A DNA stretch of 64,000 bases. Source: Limnohabitans sp. T6-5 (GTDB lineage: Bacteria > Pseudomonadota > Gammaproteobacteria > Burkholderiales > Burkholderiaceae_C). The DNA is taken from assembly GCF_003063315.1 (NCBI RefSeq), contig NZ_NERV01000002.1, positions 248,001 through 312,000 on the forward strand, given 5' to 3'. This document shows, one piece after another, positions 41,748 through 50,339 of this stretch (position 1 is its first letter; each line of letters begins with the position of its first letter). The translations under genes were made by a program, and so were the position numbers. The notes under the pieces were generated by a model, which was not told the DNA's origin, searched no databases, and worked only from the letters and a program-made list of their open reading frames with translations.

Positions 41748-42131
41748 ATGACAGTAAATCTTGCTGAAATTCCCGGTCAAGTACCCGGGAACGGGCACGC
41801 TGATTGGCCTGAGTGGTGTACGACATTCAATGAACGAAAGGCATATCAACAAGGTATTGCCCATGCTCGTTGCATTGCATTCACGCATATTCCACGAGAA
41901 CCGAATCGTTCCCCCTTCCTTCCGTCTGATCCGAATGTTTCATTTGGGGGTGATGGTTTTTGGAGGAGTAATTTCTCCGTATCACGCAGTCCTAAAAAGA
42001 CAGTTGCGAAATTTCGGATTGATTTAGCCAATGCTTACGTTTTTGAAGATCTAAACGCCGATGAGCTTGAAGAGCTGGCCCGCGTTTTCATAGACGCAGC
42101 CCATCACCTTCGCACTCAGCCCGATTTCTGA
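41748..42131 (+). CDS. Unknown protein
   Basis: 127 residues with WPEWCTTFNERKAYQQG and a helical acidic C-terminus (LNADELEELARVFIDAAHHLR). ATG 41748 has AAAGGA at good spacing; an in-frame ATG at 41733 overlaps the previous stop. Unknown family. Confidence 0.55.
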   Translation: MTVNLAEIPGQVPGNGHADWPEWCTTFNERKAYQQGIAHARCIAFTHIPREPNRSPFLPSDPNVSFGGDGFWRSNFSVSRSPKKTVAKFRIDLANAYVFEDLNADELEELARVFIDAAHHLRTQPDF

Positions 42132-42143
42132 TCGGTATTTTTC

Positions 42144-42211
42144 AACCACCCCAGGGGGAATCATCCCCTCGGGGTTGGTTCTCCTTGGTTTTCATCCCAA
42201 GGAGTAAACTT
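42144..42211 (+). promoter_or_regulatory. GGGG/CCCC leader L3
   Basis: AACCACCCCAGGGGGAATC...CCCCTCGGGG, GGTTCTCCTTGG, then AAGGAG before ATG 42212. Preceded by GTATTTTTC. Confidence 0.6.
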
Positions 42212-42544
42212 ATGAGCATGCCCATCGAACTCTCACTCTACGAAGCTCTGACTGAAGCCGGCGTCAAACCCGATTCGGCCAGACGCGTTGAGCGTCAAGT
42301 TGAAGCCGCCATCACCAGAGGTCAAGAGGCTGTTCGCGCAGAAATGCACGATCAGCTGATGACCAAAGCGGATGGCGTTGGACTTCGCAATGAAATCACC
42401 CAGGTTCGCAATGAACTTAAACAGGAAATCACAGGCCTGCGAGTCGAGATGCATAAAGCGATCAATGAACAGACCTGGAAACTGCTCTCGTTTTTCATCG
42501 CTGCCAACGGCATCATGTTGGCTGTAATGAAATACCTCGGCTGA
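42212..42544 (+). CDS. DUF1640-like coiled-coil membrane protein
   Basis: 110 residues: N-terminal LSLYEALTEAGVKPDSARRVERQVE, a coiled coil (about 45-85, GLRNEITQVRNELKQEITGLR) and a C-terminal helix (LLSFFIAANGIMLAVM). Paired with the next gene, a clear DUF1640 member with the same plan. Possibly a paralogue pair that multimerises at the membrane. Confidence 0.65.
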   Translation: MSMPIELSLYEALTEAGVKPDSARRVERQVEAAITRGQEAVRAEMHDQLMTKADGVGLRNEITQVRNELKQEITGLRVEMHKAINEQTWKLLSFFIAANGIMLAVMKYLG

Positions 42545-42556
42545 GCCCAGCCTTTT

Positions 42557-42630
42557 TAACACCCCAGGGAGAACCACCCCCTCGGGAGTGGTTCTCCTGA
42601 GTTTCCATCCAAAGGAGTAAACTTGTAGTC
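42557..42630 (+). promoter_or_regulatory. GGGG/CCCC leader L4
   Basis: Preceded by GGCTGAGCCCAGCC-TTTTT, then ACACCCCAGGGAG...CCCCCTCGGGAG, GGTTCTCCTGAG and AAAGGAG before ATG 42631. Confidence 0.6.
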
Positions 42631-42849
42631 ATGGCAACCATCACTTTTGACACTCTCGAAGCCGTACGGCGTTTACGCGATGCAGGCTATGAGGAAAAAC
42701 AGGCTGAAGCGATTGTCCGAGTCATCGGAGATGCGCAAGACCGTTTGGTCAGCACTGAGCACTTTGACAGTAGATTTACATTATTGCAATGGATGATCGG
42801 CATCAATTTAACTGTCACTTTAGGCGTTTTGTGGAAGCTGGTTCACTAA
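42631..42849 (+). CDS. DUF1640-family protein
   Basis: 72 residues: FDTLEAVRRLRDAGYEEKQAEAIVRVIGDAQ is the DUF1640 signature, followed by a transmembrane helix (MIGINLTVTLGVLWKLV). The long coiled coil of larger relatives is reduced. Role unknown. Confidence 0.75.
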   Translation: MATITFDTLEAVRRLRDAGYEEKQAEAIVRVIGDAQDRLVSTEHFDSRFTLLQWMIGINLTVTLGVLWKLVH

Positions 42850-42928
42850 AACACGAAGTCTTCAAAACGGCTTTTCCAAAGGCCATAAAGCCTTTTTGAA
42901 ATTCGGCGGCTAACTTTCAGCCATTCAC

Positions 42929-42998
42929 AACCTCAGGGGGAATCACCCCCCGGGAGTGGTTCTTCTTGGTTTTTGACCAGGGGAGTAGTCTGAAGCTC
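42929..42998 (+). promoter_or_regulatory. GGGG/CCCC leader L5
   Basis: AACCTCAGGGGGAATC...CCCCCGGGAGTGG, TTCTTCTTGG, then GGGGAG ahead of ATG 42999. Confidence 0.55.
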
Positions 42999-43235
42999 AT
43001 GCAAAAAATTCACTTCATTCGTGCTGAGTGGGATGACAAGGCCAAGGTCTGGGTAGCAACTTCTGATGAAGTTCCAGGCCTTGCAACTGAAGCTGCGACT
43101 CTTGAGGAGTTGTCGGCCAAATTGGATATCTTGGTGCCCGAGCTTTTACAGCTCAACGGCGGCATTACGTCTTCGGAAATTCCGTTTGAGCTTCTGGCTC
43201 GTCGGTTTTCTGTAGTTCAGACCGCTTTGCACTGA
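42999..43235 (+). CDS. DUF1902/HicB-like antitoxin
   Basis: 78 residues: FIRAEWDDKAKVWVATSDEVPGLATEA and ATLEELSAKLDILVPELL fit the DUF1902 branch of HicB-like proteins. Followed immediately by hicA, which is frameshifted. ATG 42999 chosen after GGGGAG. Confidence 0.75.
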   Translation: MQKIHFIRAEWDDKAKVWVATSDEVPGLATEAATLEELSAKLDILVPELLQLNGGITSSEIPFELLARRFSVVQTALH

Positions 43236-43238
43236 GCC

Positions 43239-43432
43239 ATGGGCAGCAGTTGCACCCCGGAACTAATCCCGTTACGGGAGCTGGCTTTTGCTTTGAGCGC
43301 GCAGGCAAGGGCGATCACAACATCTGGTTTTCGCCCATCACGGGGCTGCGCTTTCCCGTTGACAGCAAGATCAAATCCCGGCACACCGCCAATGCGGTCT
43401 TGAAACAAGCCGGATTACCAAAGCACTTCTGA
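43239..43432 (+). pseudogene. hicA: hicA-like toxin gene with apparent frameshift
   Basis: From ATG 43239 the frame reads MGSSCTPELIPLREL; the rest of HicA, GFCFERAGKGDHNIWFSP...NAVLKQAGLPKHF, continues in the -1 frame. Adding one G near 43283 (CTGGC to CTGGGC) restores a 64-residue HicA with the catalytic-type His in GKGDHNIW. It may be a true inactivation, a recoding site or a sequencing error. Translation from TTG 43250 would give a truncated N-terminus. Confidence 0.7.
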
Positions 43433-43470
43433 GCTCTTGGCTCAGACTTTCAACAGTCCTCACAGGACTT

Positions 43471-43538
43471 CACCACCCCAGGGGGAATCACCCCTCGGGA
43501 GTGGTTCTTCTTGGTTTTTTAACCACCAGGAGAGCCAC
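43471..43538 (+). promoter_or_regulatory. GGGG/CCCC leader L6
   Basis: CACCACCCCAGGGGGAATC...CCCCTCGGGAGTGG, then GGTTTTTTAACCACC and AGGAG before ATG 43539. Confidence 0.6.
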
Positions 43539-44150
43539 ATGGAAAAATTCACCGGCACGCTCATCGTTGAGCAAATCCGGGGCCGTCACGGTCCCTTTTG
43601 CGTCGGCCTGCTGCAAACCAGCATCGGGCAGTTCAAGGTCAAAGACAAAGAACTGGACCAATTCGAGCCTGGCAACTATCGCGGGCAATTTCTTGTCGAG
43701 GAGATTTTCACCAAAGCTGTGCCCTGGCGCGGCGGCACCTTCACGGAGCTGCTGGCCAGGATTGCCGAAGGTGGATTTCTGATTGATGAGGAGCAACAAA
43801 CTGGTGAGGACAGCTTGCCCACGCAAGCCGTTCAAACTGAGCCAGATCCTGTTGACGAAGAAGCTCAGCAGGCGGTGGCCACACCAGCTCGCAAAGCAGC
43901 TCACACAGCCCCTGCAGCACGCCCTCCACGGGGTCAAGCAGCACAAGGTTCAGAGCCAACTGAAGAAGAAGATTTGAAGCTGTTTGGCATCGAGCTCTAT
44001 GAGCTATTTGTTCAACGCGCAGCGCGGATCTCACTCGACCCCACTGTGGACCGTGTGCAATTCCGGTCTCAGCGCGAACGCCTCAAATCCGTCGGTTACC
44101 AGTTTGAAGCCACATCCCAGCAATGGGTCATGGCAGCGGCTGCCAACTGA
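43539..44150 (+). CDS. DUF3275-family ICE protein
   Basis: 203 residues. N-terminal MEKFTGTLIVEQIRGRHGPF, VGLLQTSIGQFKVKD and EPGNYRGQFLVEEI match DUF3275, a regular member of ICE accessory blocks; linker rich in Ala, Gln and Pro (105-145); C-terminal DLKLFGIELYELF. Possibly nucleic-acid binding; function not established. Confidence 0.8.
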   Translation: MEKFTGTLIVEQIRGRHGPFCVGLLQTSIGQFKVKDKELDQFEPGNYRGQFLVEEIFTKAVPWRGGTFTELLARIAEGGFLIDEEQQTGEDSLPTQAVQTEPDPVDEEAQQAVATPARKAAHTAPAARPPRGQAAQGSEPTEEEDLKLFGIELYELFVQRAARISLDPTVDRVQFRSQRERLKSVGYQFEATSQQWVMAAAAN

Positions 44151-44156
44151 TGCACT

Positions 44157-44222
44157 TTTAACCACCCAGCCGGGGCATGCCCCGCTGGGGGCATCTCCGG
44201 CAATTTTTCAAGGAGATGCCTC
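44157..44222 (+). promoter_or_regulatory. GGGG/CCCC leader L7
   Basis: TTTTAACCACCCAGCCGGGG then CATG, CCCCGCTGGGGG, TTTTTCAAGGAG before ATG 44223. Confidence 0.62.
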
Positions 44223-45329
44223 ATGGCACTGATGTTCTCTCGCCTAGCCAACAATTTCGCCAAGAACGGGTACTACCCCACGGATGAAGTCACTATGGCT
44301 CGTCTTTTGCAGGCGCTCGATGCGCCTGCATCTCAAAAACTGGCCATCCTGGACCCTTGCTGCGGCGAAGGTGCAGCGCTGGCCGAGGTGCAAAACCATC
44401 TGCAGGAGCTGGGCGCTGAGCCCGAGTCCTTCGGGGTGGAATACAACGCTGAACGGGCAAACAACGCCCGCAAATGGCTTGACCAGGTGGCACACGCCGA
44501 CATTGCCGAGATGGCGATCAAGGTGCGTCAATTTGGCCTGCTTTTTCTCAACCCTCCCTACGGGGACATGGTGTCGGACCAAGCTCAACTTGATGCGGCC
44601 ACCGGCGGCAAAAAGCGGCTGGAAAAGCACTTTTACAGACTGGCGCACCCTTGGCTCATGCCCGAAGGTGTTTTGATCCTGATCGTCCCGCATTACGTCT
44701 TTGACGCTGAATTTGCAGCATTGATTGCCAAGAGCTACCGCGATGTGCGGGTGTTCATGGCTCCAGAGCAGCAGTTCAAACAATGCGTGATTTTTGGAAT
44801 CAAGCGAAAGTCCGACCGGCTCGATCCCGCGCTGGCCGAGCAGCTGCAGGCCATGGGCTCAGGCACCCTCCCACCGGAGTTGCCCGAGCATTGGAGCTGG
44901 CCTTGCTACCAGGTGCCCGTCAGCGTGCAGGACACGTTGCAGTTTGTTGCTCACCGCATTGAACCCGAGGGCCTGGCCCACGAGTTGGAACGCATGCAGC
45001 GATCAACACTTTGGCCGCAATTTGAGCAGCACTTTGGTGGACGCGTGCAGCCCCATCGCAGACCGCTCAGAGCCCTGCGCGACTGGCATTTGGCACTGGC
45101 CCTTGCGGCTGGCCAGATATCAGGTGTTGTGCGCTCTACAGACGGGCGCATGTTGCTTGTCAAAGGCGATACCTACAAAAACCGGGCTCTGAAGGTCACT
45201 TATGAGGAATCGGGCAAGGCCGGGGAAATGCGCGAAGTGCGCACTTTCACGGACAAGTTCGTGCCGGTCATTCGTGCCATTGAATTCACACCTGGCCCCA
45301 TGTTTGGGAACCTGGTCACGATTCAGTGA
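44223..45329 (+). CDS. Class I DNA methyltransferase-like protein (DUF6094 type)
   Basis: 368 residues. SAM-binding motif I ILDPCCGEGAAL (about 39-50) and motif IV LLFLNPPYGD (about 109) show an N6-adenine type methyltransferase fold; EKHFYRLAHPWLMPEGVL and IVPHYVF follow. C-terminal half has no recognised target domain. No restriction partner nearby, so it is likely an orphan enzyme of the element. Confidence 0.8.
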   Translation: MALMFSRLANNFAKNGYYPTDEVTMARLLQALDAPASQKLAILDPCCGEGAALAEVQNHLQELGAEPESFGVEYNAERANNARKWLDQVAHADIAEMAIKVRQFGLLFLNPPYGDMVSDQAQLDAATGGKKRLEKHFYRLAHPWLMPEGVLILIVPHYVFDAEFAALIAKSYRDVRVFMAPEQQFKQCVIFGIKRKSDRLDPALAEQLQAMGSGTLPPELPEHWSWPCYQVPVSVQDTLQFVAHRIEPEGLAHELERMQRSTLWPQFEQHFGGRVQPHRRPLRALRDWHLALALAAGQISGVVRSTDGRMLLVKGDTYKNRALKVTYEESGKAGEMREVRTFTDKFVPVIRAIEFTPGPMFGNLVTIQ

Positions 45330-45342
45330 TCGAGGAAGTCGC

Positions 45343-45558
45343 ATGCGATTTGCATCACGTCGAGCCGCCCCCATGCTGTTCATCACGGCCAAGCGCAATG
45401 GCACTTGCTCTGAAACGGGCAAAGTCATTGAAACCGGTCAGGAAACGGTCTATGACCCATCTACGAAACGGCTTTTCCACCAGGACAGCCTTACAGCCCA
45501 GAACCTACGTGGACAGCAGTTCGCGCAGGCCTGGAACATGTCAGATGCCGATGCCTGA
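45343..45558 (+). CDS. Unknown small protein
   Basis: 71 residues; GAGGAAG before the ATG. Contains FITAKRNGTCSETGKVIETG and VYDPSTKRLFHQDS, a pattern resembling a small zinc-free beta domain. Probably coupled to the methyltransferase gene 13 bp upstream. Confidence 0.55.
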   Translation: MRFASRRAAPMLFITAKRNGTCSETGKVIETGQETVYDPSTKRLFHQDSLTAQNLRGQQFAQAWNMSDADA

Positions 45559-45830
45559 TGGCATTTGCCCTCTGTCAACCATTCAGTAGCACTGAAGAGC
45601 CGATTGGAGTTACCACGGCGAAACTGCTTTGCCCGCAAGGGCAGGGCGGTCTGTTACACCGTAACTCCCGCATCCCACCGAGGGATGCACCCCATGCTGG
45701 ATGGTCCTGAAAACCAGCGTTCTGGCTTGCCAGAAAGGATTTTTTTCATCACACCAACCTGGCCTTGTCGCCAGTTCATTGCTCACCCGAGCAGTCACCA
45801 AGACGCCGATATCTGAGGGCGTTTTTTCTC
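45559..45830 (+). ncRNA. Structured non-coding region before radC
   Basis: About 270 bp without a gene. Long stem GGAGTTAC (45606-45613) with GTAACTCC (45661-45668) enclosing TGCCC-GCAA-GGGCA (45630-45643). Then GCATCCC/GGGATGC (45670-45688) and TTCTGG-CTTG-CCAGAA with seven T (45720-45746). Likely a folded leader, perhaps a relative of A1/A2. Confidence 0.5.
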
Positions 45831-45889
45831 AACCCTGTGGGGCCTCACCCCATAGGGGAGGGCTTCGCATTTTCAACCAAGGAAATGTC
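45831..45889 (+). promoter_or_regulatory. GGGG/CCCC leader L8
   Basis: GCGTTTTTTCTC then AACCCTGTGGGGCCTC, ACCCCATAGGGGAGGG, TTCGCATTTTC and AAGGAA before ATG 45890. Confidence 0.6.
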
Positions 45890-46516
45890 ATGTCCATCAT
45901 GAATACGCCCCCGCAAGTCGCTCAGCTGAGTGACTTGCAACTGCTCAGCACCGTGCTTGGACGCCCAGTCACAAAACGTCCGACCAGTTTGGCCGCATTG
46001 TGTGGCGTGAGTCCATCCACAGTGGTGTCCGATTGCACAAGCGAATGGGATCAGCGCATCGAGCGCCCCGTCAAGTTCACGCTTGACTGTGCGCGAGAAC
46101 TGTTTGCCCGGGCTCTACGAGAGACTTTGTCTCAAAACAGAGCTGCCTTTTGTCAACCAGATGCCATCAAAACATTCTTTCAGCTGCGCCTTGCTGGCAA
46201 AGCCTATGAGGTGTTTTGCGTGATGTTTTTGGATTCGCAAAATCGTTTGATCGCCTGCGAAGACTTGTTCACTGGGACGTTGACGCAAACGAGTGTCTAC
46301 CCCCGAGAAGTGGTCAAGCGTGCTTTCGAGCTCAATGCCGCCTGCGTGGTCTTTTCTCACAACCATCCCAGCGGTTCACCACAACCGAGCCGAGCAGACG
46401 AGAACTTGACGCAAACCCTCAAAGCCAGCCTGGCCTTGGTGGATGTACGCGTGCTGGATCACATCATCGTAGGGGAGGGCTCAACCCTTTCCATGGCTGA
46501 GCAAGGCCTGATGTAA
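45890..46516 (+). CDS. radC: RadC-family JAB-domain protein
   Basis: 208 residues. JAMM metal motif [15 protein letters not shown] in the C-terminal domain, preceded by [20 protein letters not shown]. RadC proteins are frequent on mobile elements; exact activity is unsettled. N-terminal 80 residues carry [15 protein letters not shown]. The start follows AAGGAA. Confidence 0.9.
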   Translation: MSIMNTPPQVAQLSDLQLLSTVLGRPVTKRPTSLAALCGVSPSTVVSDCTSEWDQRIERPVKFTLDCARELFARALRETLSQNRAAFCQPDAIKTFFQLRLAGKAYEVFCVMFLDSQNRLIACEDLFTGTLTQTSVYPREVVKRAFELNAACVVFSHNHPSGSPQPSRADENLTQTLKASLALVDVRVLDHIIVGEGSTLSMAEQGLM

Positions 46517-46540
46517 ACGCAGCAAAGCTGATTCTTTTTC

Positions 46541-46597
46541 AACCCCAGCGGGGCATCCCGCATGGGGGGTGTTCTCGCATTTTTTAGGAGACAGACC
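46541..46597 (+). promoter_or_regulatory. GGGG/CCCC leader L9
   Basis: CAGCAAAGCTG with CTTTTT, then AACCCCAGCGGGGCATC, CCGCATGGGGGG, CTCGCATTTTTTAGGAG before ATG 46598. Confidence 0.6.
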
Positions 46598-47014
46598 ATG
46601 GAAAACTTTGTGACCACTGTCCATCAGGACAAACGTGATGGCTGGAAAGCCTCAACGAGTATTGAGCTGGGCGCAAGCCAGGTGCTCAAAATTTCAACCT
46701 ACAAGCCCTTGGCTCCGGCCAAAGGCTTGCGCACGCAGGCCACTGTCAGCAAGATTGATGGCGGTTTCGAGCGACATGTGTTGGCATTTGGTTTGGACGG
46801 TGATTTCTCTAAAACACTGATCCACGGCTTGCCAAAACGTGTCACCGAGGCCATGGTGCGCGAACAGCACAGTCGTGTATTCACGACCTTGGGCTTTCTC
46901 GATGCACTCAAAGGCGAGATCAGAAAGCACTACGAAGCGCAACACCAGCGCAAGTATGGCAAGGCTCTTGATGCCCCTGAGGGCAACCATCAGGAGCATG
47001 GCCATGCTGTATGA
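46598..47014 (+). CDS. Unknown ICE accessory protein
   Basis: 138 residues: basic-acidic mix, WKASTSIELGASQVLKISTYK and FERHVLAFGLDGDFSKTL. His-rich C-terminus. Overlaps the next gene by 17 bp. Family not recognised, but the position between radC and the helicase is conserved in type. Confidence 0.55.
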   Translation: MENFVTTVHQDKRDGWKASTSIELGASQVLKISTYKPLAPAKGLRTQATVSKIDGGFERHVLAFGLDGDFSKTLIHGLPKRVTEAMVREQHSRVFTTLGFLDALKGEIRKHYEAQHQRKYGKALDAPEGNHQEHGHAV

Positions 47015-47780
47015 GATCGACCGCTGCCAGGGCGTGTTTGTGGATGCCTGCATCCGCGATGAGGCTGGGCGACTTTTGATGCTCAGCGTTTACGGTCGAG
47101 ACACAGCCATCAAGGAGTTGCTTGCTCGCATGCAGCTCGGTGCTCAGCACCAGGATGGTCTGCAAGAACTGACCCTCAAGCCGCAGGTTAAGGAACTGCG
47201 GCCGCAAAAGGTCTTTGTCGGCAACGCCAAGGATCTGGACAAGCTCAGCGGGCGACTGCCCAAGTGCGTGTACGGCAACTTGAACCACCTGTGGCTCTAC
47301 AACCCGGTCATATTGGCCCCCGTCAAGGGGGCTGATGTGGCCTGGGTCATTGAACCAGTACCCAGCCTGCCCAACGGTGAGCCGGTGTCCAAAGCCCACC
47401 AACTCCAGCCGGAGCTGGTGGACAAGATCAAAGCCCGCTTATGGGCTGCGATTGGACAGCTGGCCAGCATCCCACTGCTGCCGCACTGGCGCGATCCTGT
47501 GATCAGCGCGATTGAGCACAGCATGCTGCTGCGCATGGGCCAACGTGGCCACGAAGACATCAACCCGCTGCTTTCTGAGCCTGTGGGTGATTTCGTGGTG
47601 CTGAAAGTCACGCTGGATCAAACCCACTTCGCCCAAATCGTCACCGACCTGGTGCGGTCTGGGCGTTTGGCCCTGAACCCTGTGACTCATGAGCCAGCAA
47701 TGGCACCCATAGAGCACAAGGCCTCGGTCACAACTGACACAGGCGCTCAGCCTGCACTACCCATGGCCCTGGCCATGTAA
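46998..47780 (+). CDS. Unknown ICE accessory protein
   Basis: 260 residues; CAGGAG before the ATG. Contains LYEIDRCQGVFVDACIRD, PKCVYGNLNHLWLYNPV and LPLLPHWRDPVISAIE. No family recognised. Cotranscribed with the upstream gene. Confidence 0.55.
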   Translation: MAMLYEIDRCQGVFVDACIRDEAGRLLMLSVYGRDTAIKELLARMQLGAQHQDGLQELTLKPQVKELRPQKVFVGNAKDLDKLSGRLPKCVYGNLNHLWLYNPVILAPVKGADVAWVIEPVPSLPNGEPVSKAHQLQPELVDKIKARLWAAIGQLASIPLLPHWRDPVISAIEHSMLLRMGQRGHEDINPLLSEPVGDFVVLKVTLDQTHFAQIVTDLVRSGRLALNPVTHEPAMAPIEHKASVTTDTGAQPALPMALAM

Positions 47781-47786
47781 GCCCAC

Positions 47787-47823
47787 CTGGAAGCCGTTTT
47801 GGCGGCTTCCAGGGCATTTTTTC
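47787..47823 (+). terminator. Terminator before the helicase leader
   Basis: TGGAAGCC/GGCTTCC stem around GTTTTGGC, then AGGGCATTTTTTC. Confidence 0.65.
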
Positions 47824-47884
47824 AACCCATGCGGGGACTAATCCCCGCTGGGGGATGTCTTCGCACATTTTTGGAGATTTCCCC
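47824..47884 (+). promoter_or_regulatory. GGGG/CCCC leader L10
   Basis: AACCCATGCGGGGACTA, ATCCCCGCTGGGGG, TCGCACATTTTTGGAG before ATG 47885. Confidence 0.62.
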
Positions 47885-50254
47885 ATGAACGCATATGCAA
47901 CCCCTGATGCGGGCACCATGCCCGATTTGGCCAATATGGTCGATGCCATTGAAATTGACTCTGTTGGTGATGCGCCCGGACAGCACGCACCCGAACAAAT
48001 CATCGCCTTGTCCGACTTCATTCGGCAATTTGGTGATGGCTTGCTCGGTGCTGTCCAGGAGCAAAACCCACCTGTCTACCAAGACAGCAGTAACCGCGAC
48101 TGGGATGTGCTGCTTGATGGCCTGTTACGCAAGCCATTTGACGCGCAGCGCGAGGTGGTGCACGCCATCTGTGAGCTGCTGATCGGGTCTGGCGAGTCAG
48201 GATCTGTCATCAATGGCGAAATGGGCACCGGCAAGACCCTCATGGGCATTGCTACAGCCGCTGTTTTGCACTCCGAGGGCTTTGTACGCACCTTGGTGAT
48301 TTCACCGCCCCACCTGGTCTACAAGTGGCGGCGAGAGATCATTCAGACGGTGCCTCGTGCCCGGGTCTGGATCTTGAACGGTCCCGACACTTTGCGAAAG
48401 CTGCTGCAGATCCGCTCGATGCGCAGCAAGCCTGAGCATCCTGAGTTCTTCATCCTGGGCCGCGTGCGGATGCGCATGGGCTTTGACTGGCGACCGTCCT
48501 ACGTCACCCGCATCACCGGTATCAGCCGGGATGCTGGCGATGGCCAGGGTAGTCACTCGAGCGAACGCCAGGTTCTGCGAGTGGCCGCCTGCAGCCACTG
48601 CGGTGAAATCGTGCATGACGATGACAACGCGCCTTTGCAGGTGCACATGGCCACCGATTACCTCAATCGGCGGCGCATGGCCTGTTATCACTGCCGCGAG
48701 CCTCTGTGGACACTGACCCGGGGCAAAACCCCGGACAAGTCGCAGCGGGAGCGGGTGCTTGATGCCTTACGTCAGATACCCAGCATTGGCGATAAAACCG
48801 CCGAACGCCTGGTGAAGAACTTTGGGGAAGCCATGTTGGCCAGCATGTTGGAAGACAACTTTCACAACTTCATCAACCTGATGGACGACGATGGCGAACT
48901 CCTGTTCTCCGACCGGCAAGCCAAGCGGATGGAGCGGTTCCTCGGGAACAACGAAATCAGCTTTGGACAAGGGGGCTACCAGCCCACCGAGTTCATCAAG
49001 CGTTATCTGCCCAAGGGGTTTTTTGGCTGCCTGCTGGTGGACGAAGGCCATGAGTACAAAAACGAGGGATCTGCCCAAGGGCAGGCCATGGGGGTGTTGG
49101 CCGCTTGTGCCAGCAAAACCATTTTGCTCACGGGCACCTTGATGGGCGGCTATGCAGATGACCTGTTTCATCTGTTTTACCGCTTGAATCCTCGGATGAT
49201 GATCGAAGACGGGTTCAGCTACAACGAGCGCAACTCGATTGGCCCAGCCAGCAACGCCTTCATGCAGGCGCACGGCGTGTTGATTGAGACGCAAAAGGAG
49301 CGTGACGAAGGCTCGCACCGCACGGCGCGGGGCAATCGTGATAAAACCAGCATCACCAAGGGACCGGGCTTCGGACCCAAAGGGATCATGCGGTATGTAG
49401 TGCCCTACACCGCGTTTTTGAAGCTCAAGGACATTGGCGGGAATGTGCTGCCTCCTTACGAGGAGACGTTCATCCCCGTACCAATGGATGAGATGCAAAA
49501 ACAGGTGTACGACATGCGCCTGGCGACCACGCTGCGCCGCATCTTGAACGACTCGCTGCGTGCTGGAGATCATTCCCTTTTGGGGGTGGTGCTCAACGTG
49601 CTTTTGGCCTGGCCAGACTGCTGTTTCCGTGAGGAAAACGTCTATCACCCACACCGCAAGACTCTGTTGGCCTCGGCCCCCAGTCTCTACAGCGACGTGG
49701 AACAGATGCCCAAGGAGCGCAAGCTTTTGGAAATTTGTCGAGAGCAGCGCCAACGTGGCCGCCGCGTCTTGGTTTACACCACCTACACAGGTGGACGTGA
49801 CACCACGGCTCGGCTCAAGGTGATGTTGGAGCAGGCCGGTTTCAAGGTCGCAGTGCTGAGGGCTACGGTCGAGGCCGCAAAACGAGAGGACTGGCTGGCT
49901 GACCAGGTCGAGCGCGGTGTTGATGTCATCATCACCAACCCCGAGCTGGTCAAGACAGGCCTGGACATGCTGGAGTTTCCAACCATCGTTTTCATGCAGA
50001 CTGGCTACAACGTCTACACCCTTCAGCAAGCCGCAAGGCGCAGCTGGAGGATTGGACAAAAGGTGGCGGTTGAAGTGATTTTTCTGGGGTATGAGGGCAG
50101 CGCTCAAGAGCAATGCCTGACACTCATGGCCAAGAAAATTGCCGTGTCGCAGTCCACTTCCGGTGATATGCCGGAAACCGGCCTTGAGGTCCTCAATCAG
50201 GATGGAGACAGTATCGAGGTGGCCCTGGCCAAGCAGTTGGTGGAAAGGACTTAA
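47885..50254 (+). CDS. SNF2-like superfamily 2 helicase with HhH and zinc-ribbon insert
   Basis: 789 residues. Motif I GEMGTGKT (about 112-119), motif Ia VISPPHLVYKW, motif II LVDEGHEYKN, motif III LLTGTLMGG, motif VI QAARRSWRIGQ. Between motifs Ia and II is an insertion with Cys pairs (CSHCGE...CYHCRE, about 237-275) and a helix-hairpin-helix segment, IPSIGDKTAERLVKNFG (about 298-314). Likely acts on element DNA or DNA-protein complexes. Last gene of the plus block. Confidence 0.88.
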   Translation: MNAYATPDAGTMPDLANMVDAIEIDSVGDAPGQHAPEQIIALSDFIRQFGDGLLGAVQEQNPPVYQDSSNRDWDVLLDGLLRKPFDAQREVVHAICELLIGSGESGSVINGEMGTGKTLMGIATAAVLHSEGFVRTLVISPPHLVYKWRREIIQTVPRARVWILNGPDTLRKLLQIRSMRSKPEHPEFFILGRVRMRMGFDWRPSYVTRITGISRDAGDGQGSHSSERQVLRVAACSHCGEIVHDDDNAPLQVHMATDYLNRRRMACYHCREPLWTLTRGKTPDKSQRERVLDALRQIPSIGDKTAERLVKNFGEAMLASMLEDNFHNFINLMDDDGELLFSDRQAKRMERFLGNNEISFGQGGYQPTEFIKRYLPKGFFGCLLVDEGHEYKNEGSAQGQAMGVLAACASKTILLTGTLMGGYADDLFHLFYRLNPRMMIEDGFSYNERNSIGPASNAFMQAHGVLIETQKERDEGSHRTARGNRDKTSITKGPGFGPKGIMRYVVPYTAFLKLKDIGGNVLPPYEETFIPVPMDEMQKQVYDMRLATTLRRILNDSLRAGDHSLLGVVLNVLLAWPDCCFREENVYHPHRKTLLASAPSLYSDVEQMPKERKLLEICREQRQRGRRVLVYTTYTGGRDTTARLKVMLEQAGFKVAVLRATVEAAKREDWLADQVERGVDVIITNPELVKTGLDMLEFPTIVFMQTGYNVYTLQQAARRSWRIGQKVAVEVIFLGYEGSAQEQCLTLMAKKIAVSQSTSGDMPETGLEVLNQDGDSIEVALAKQLVERT

Positions 50255-50339
50255 AGGTAGTCCGATTCCGTCATAATCACAAATGAGGTTACATCCTCCC
50301 TGCATCACCTCCCTGTGCAGGTGCCTCAACGGCATTCAA

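Noticed and set aside
48767..50335. 522-residue minus ORF opposite the helicase
   Set aside because: Mirror of a gene with full helicase motifs; no recognisable family or ribosome binding site.
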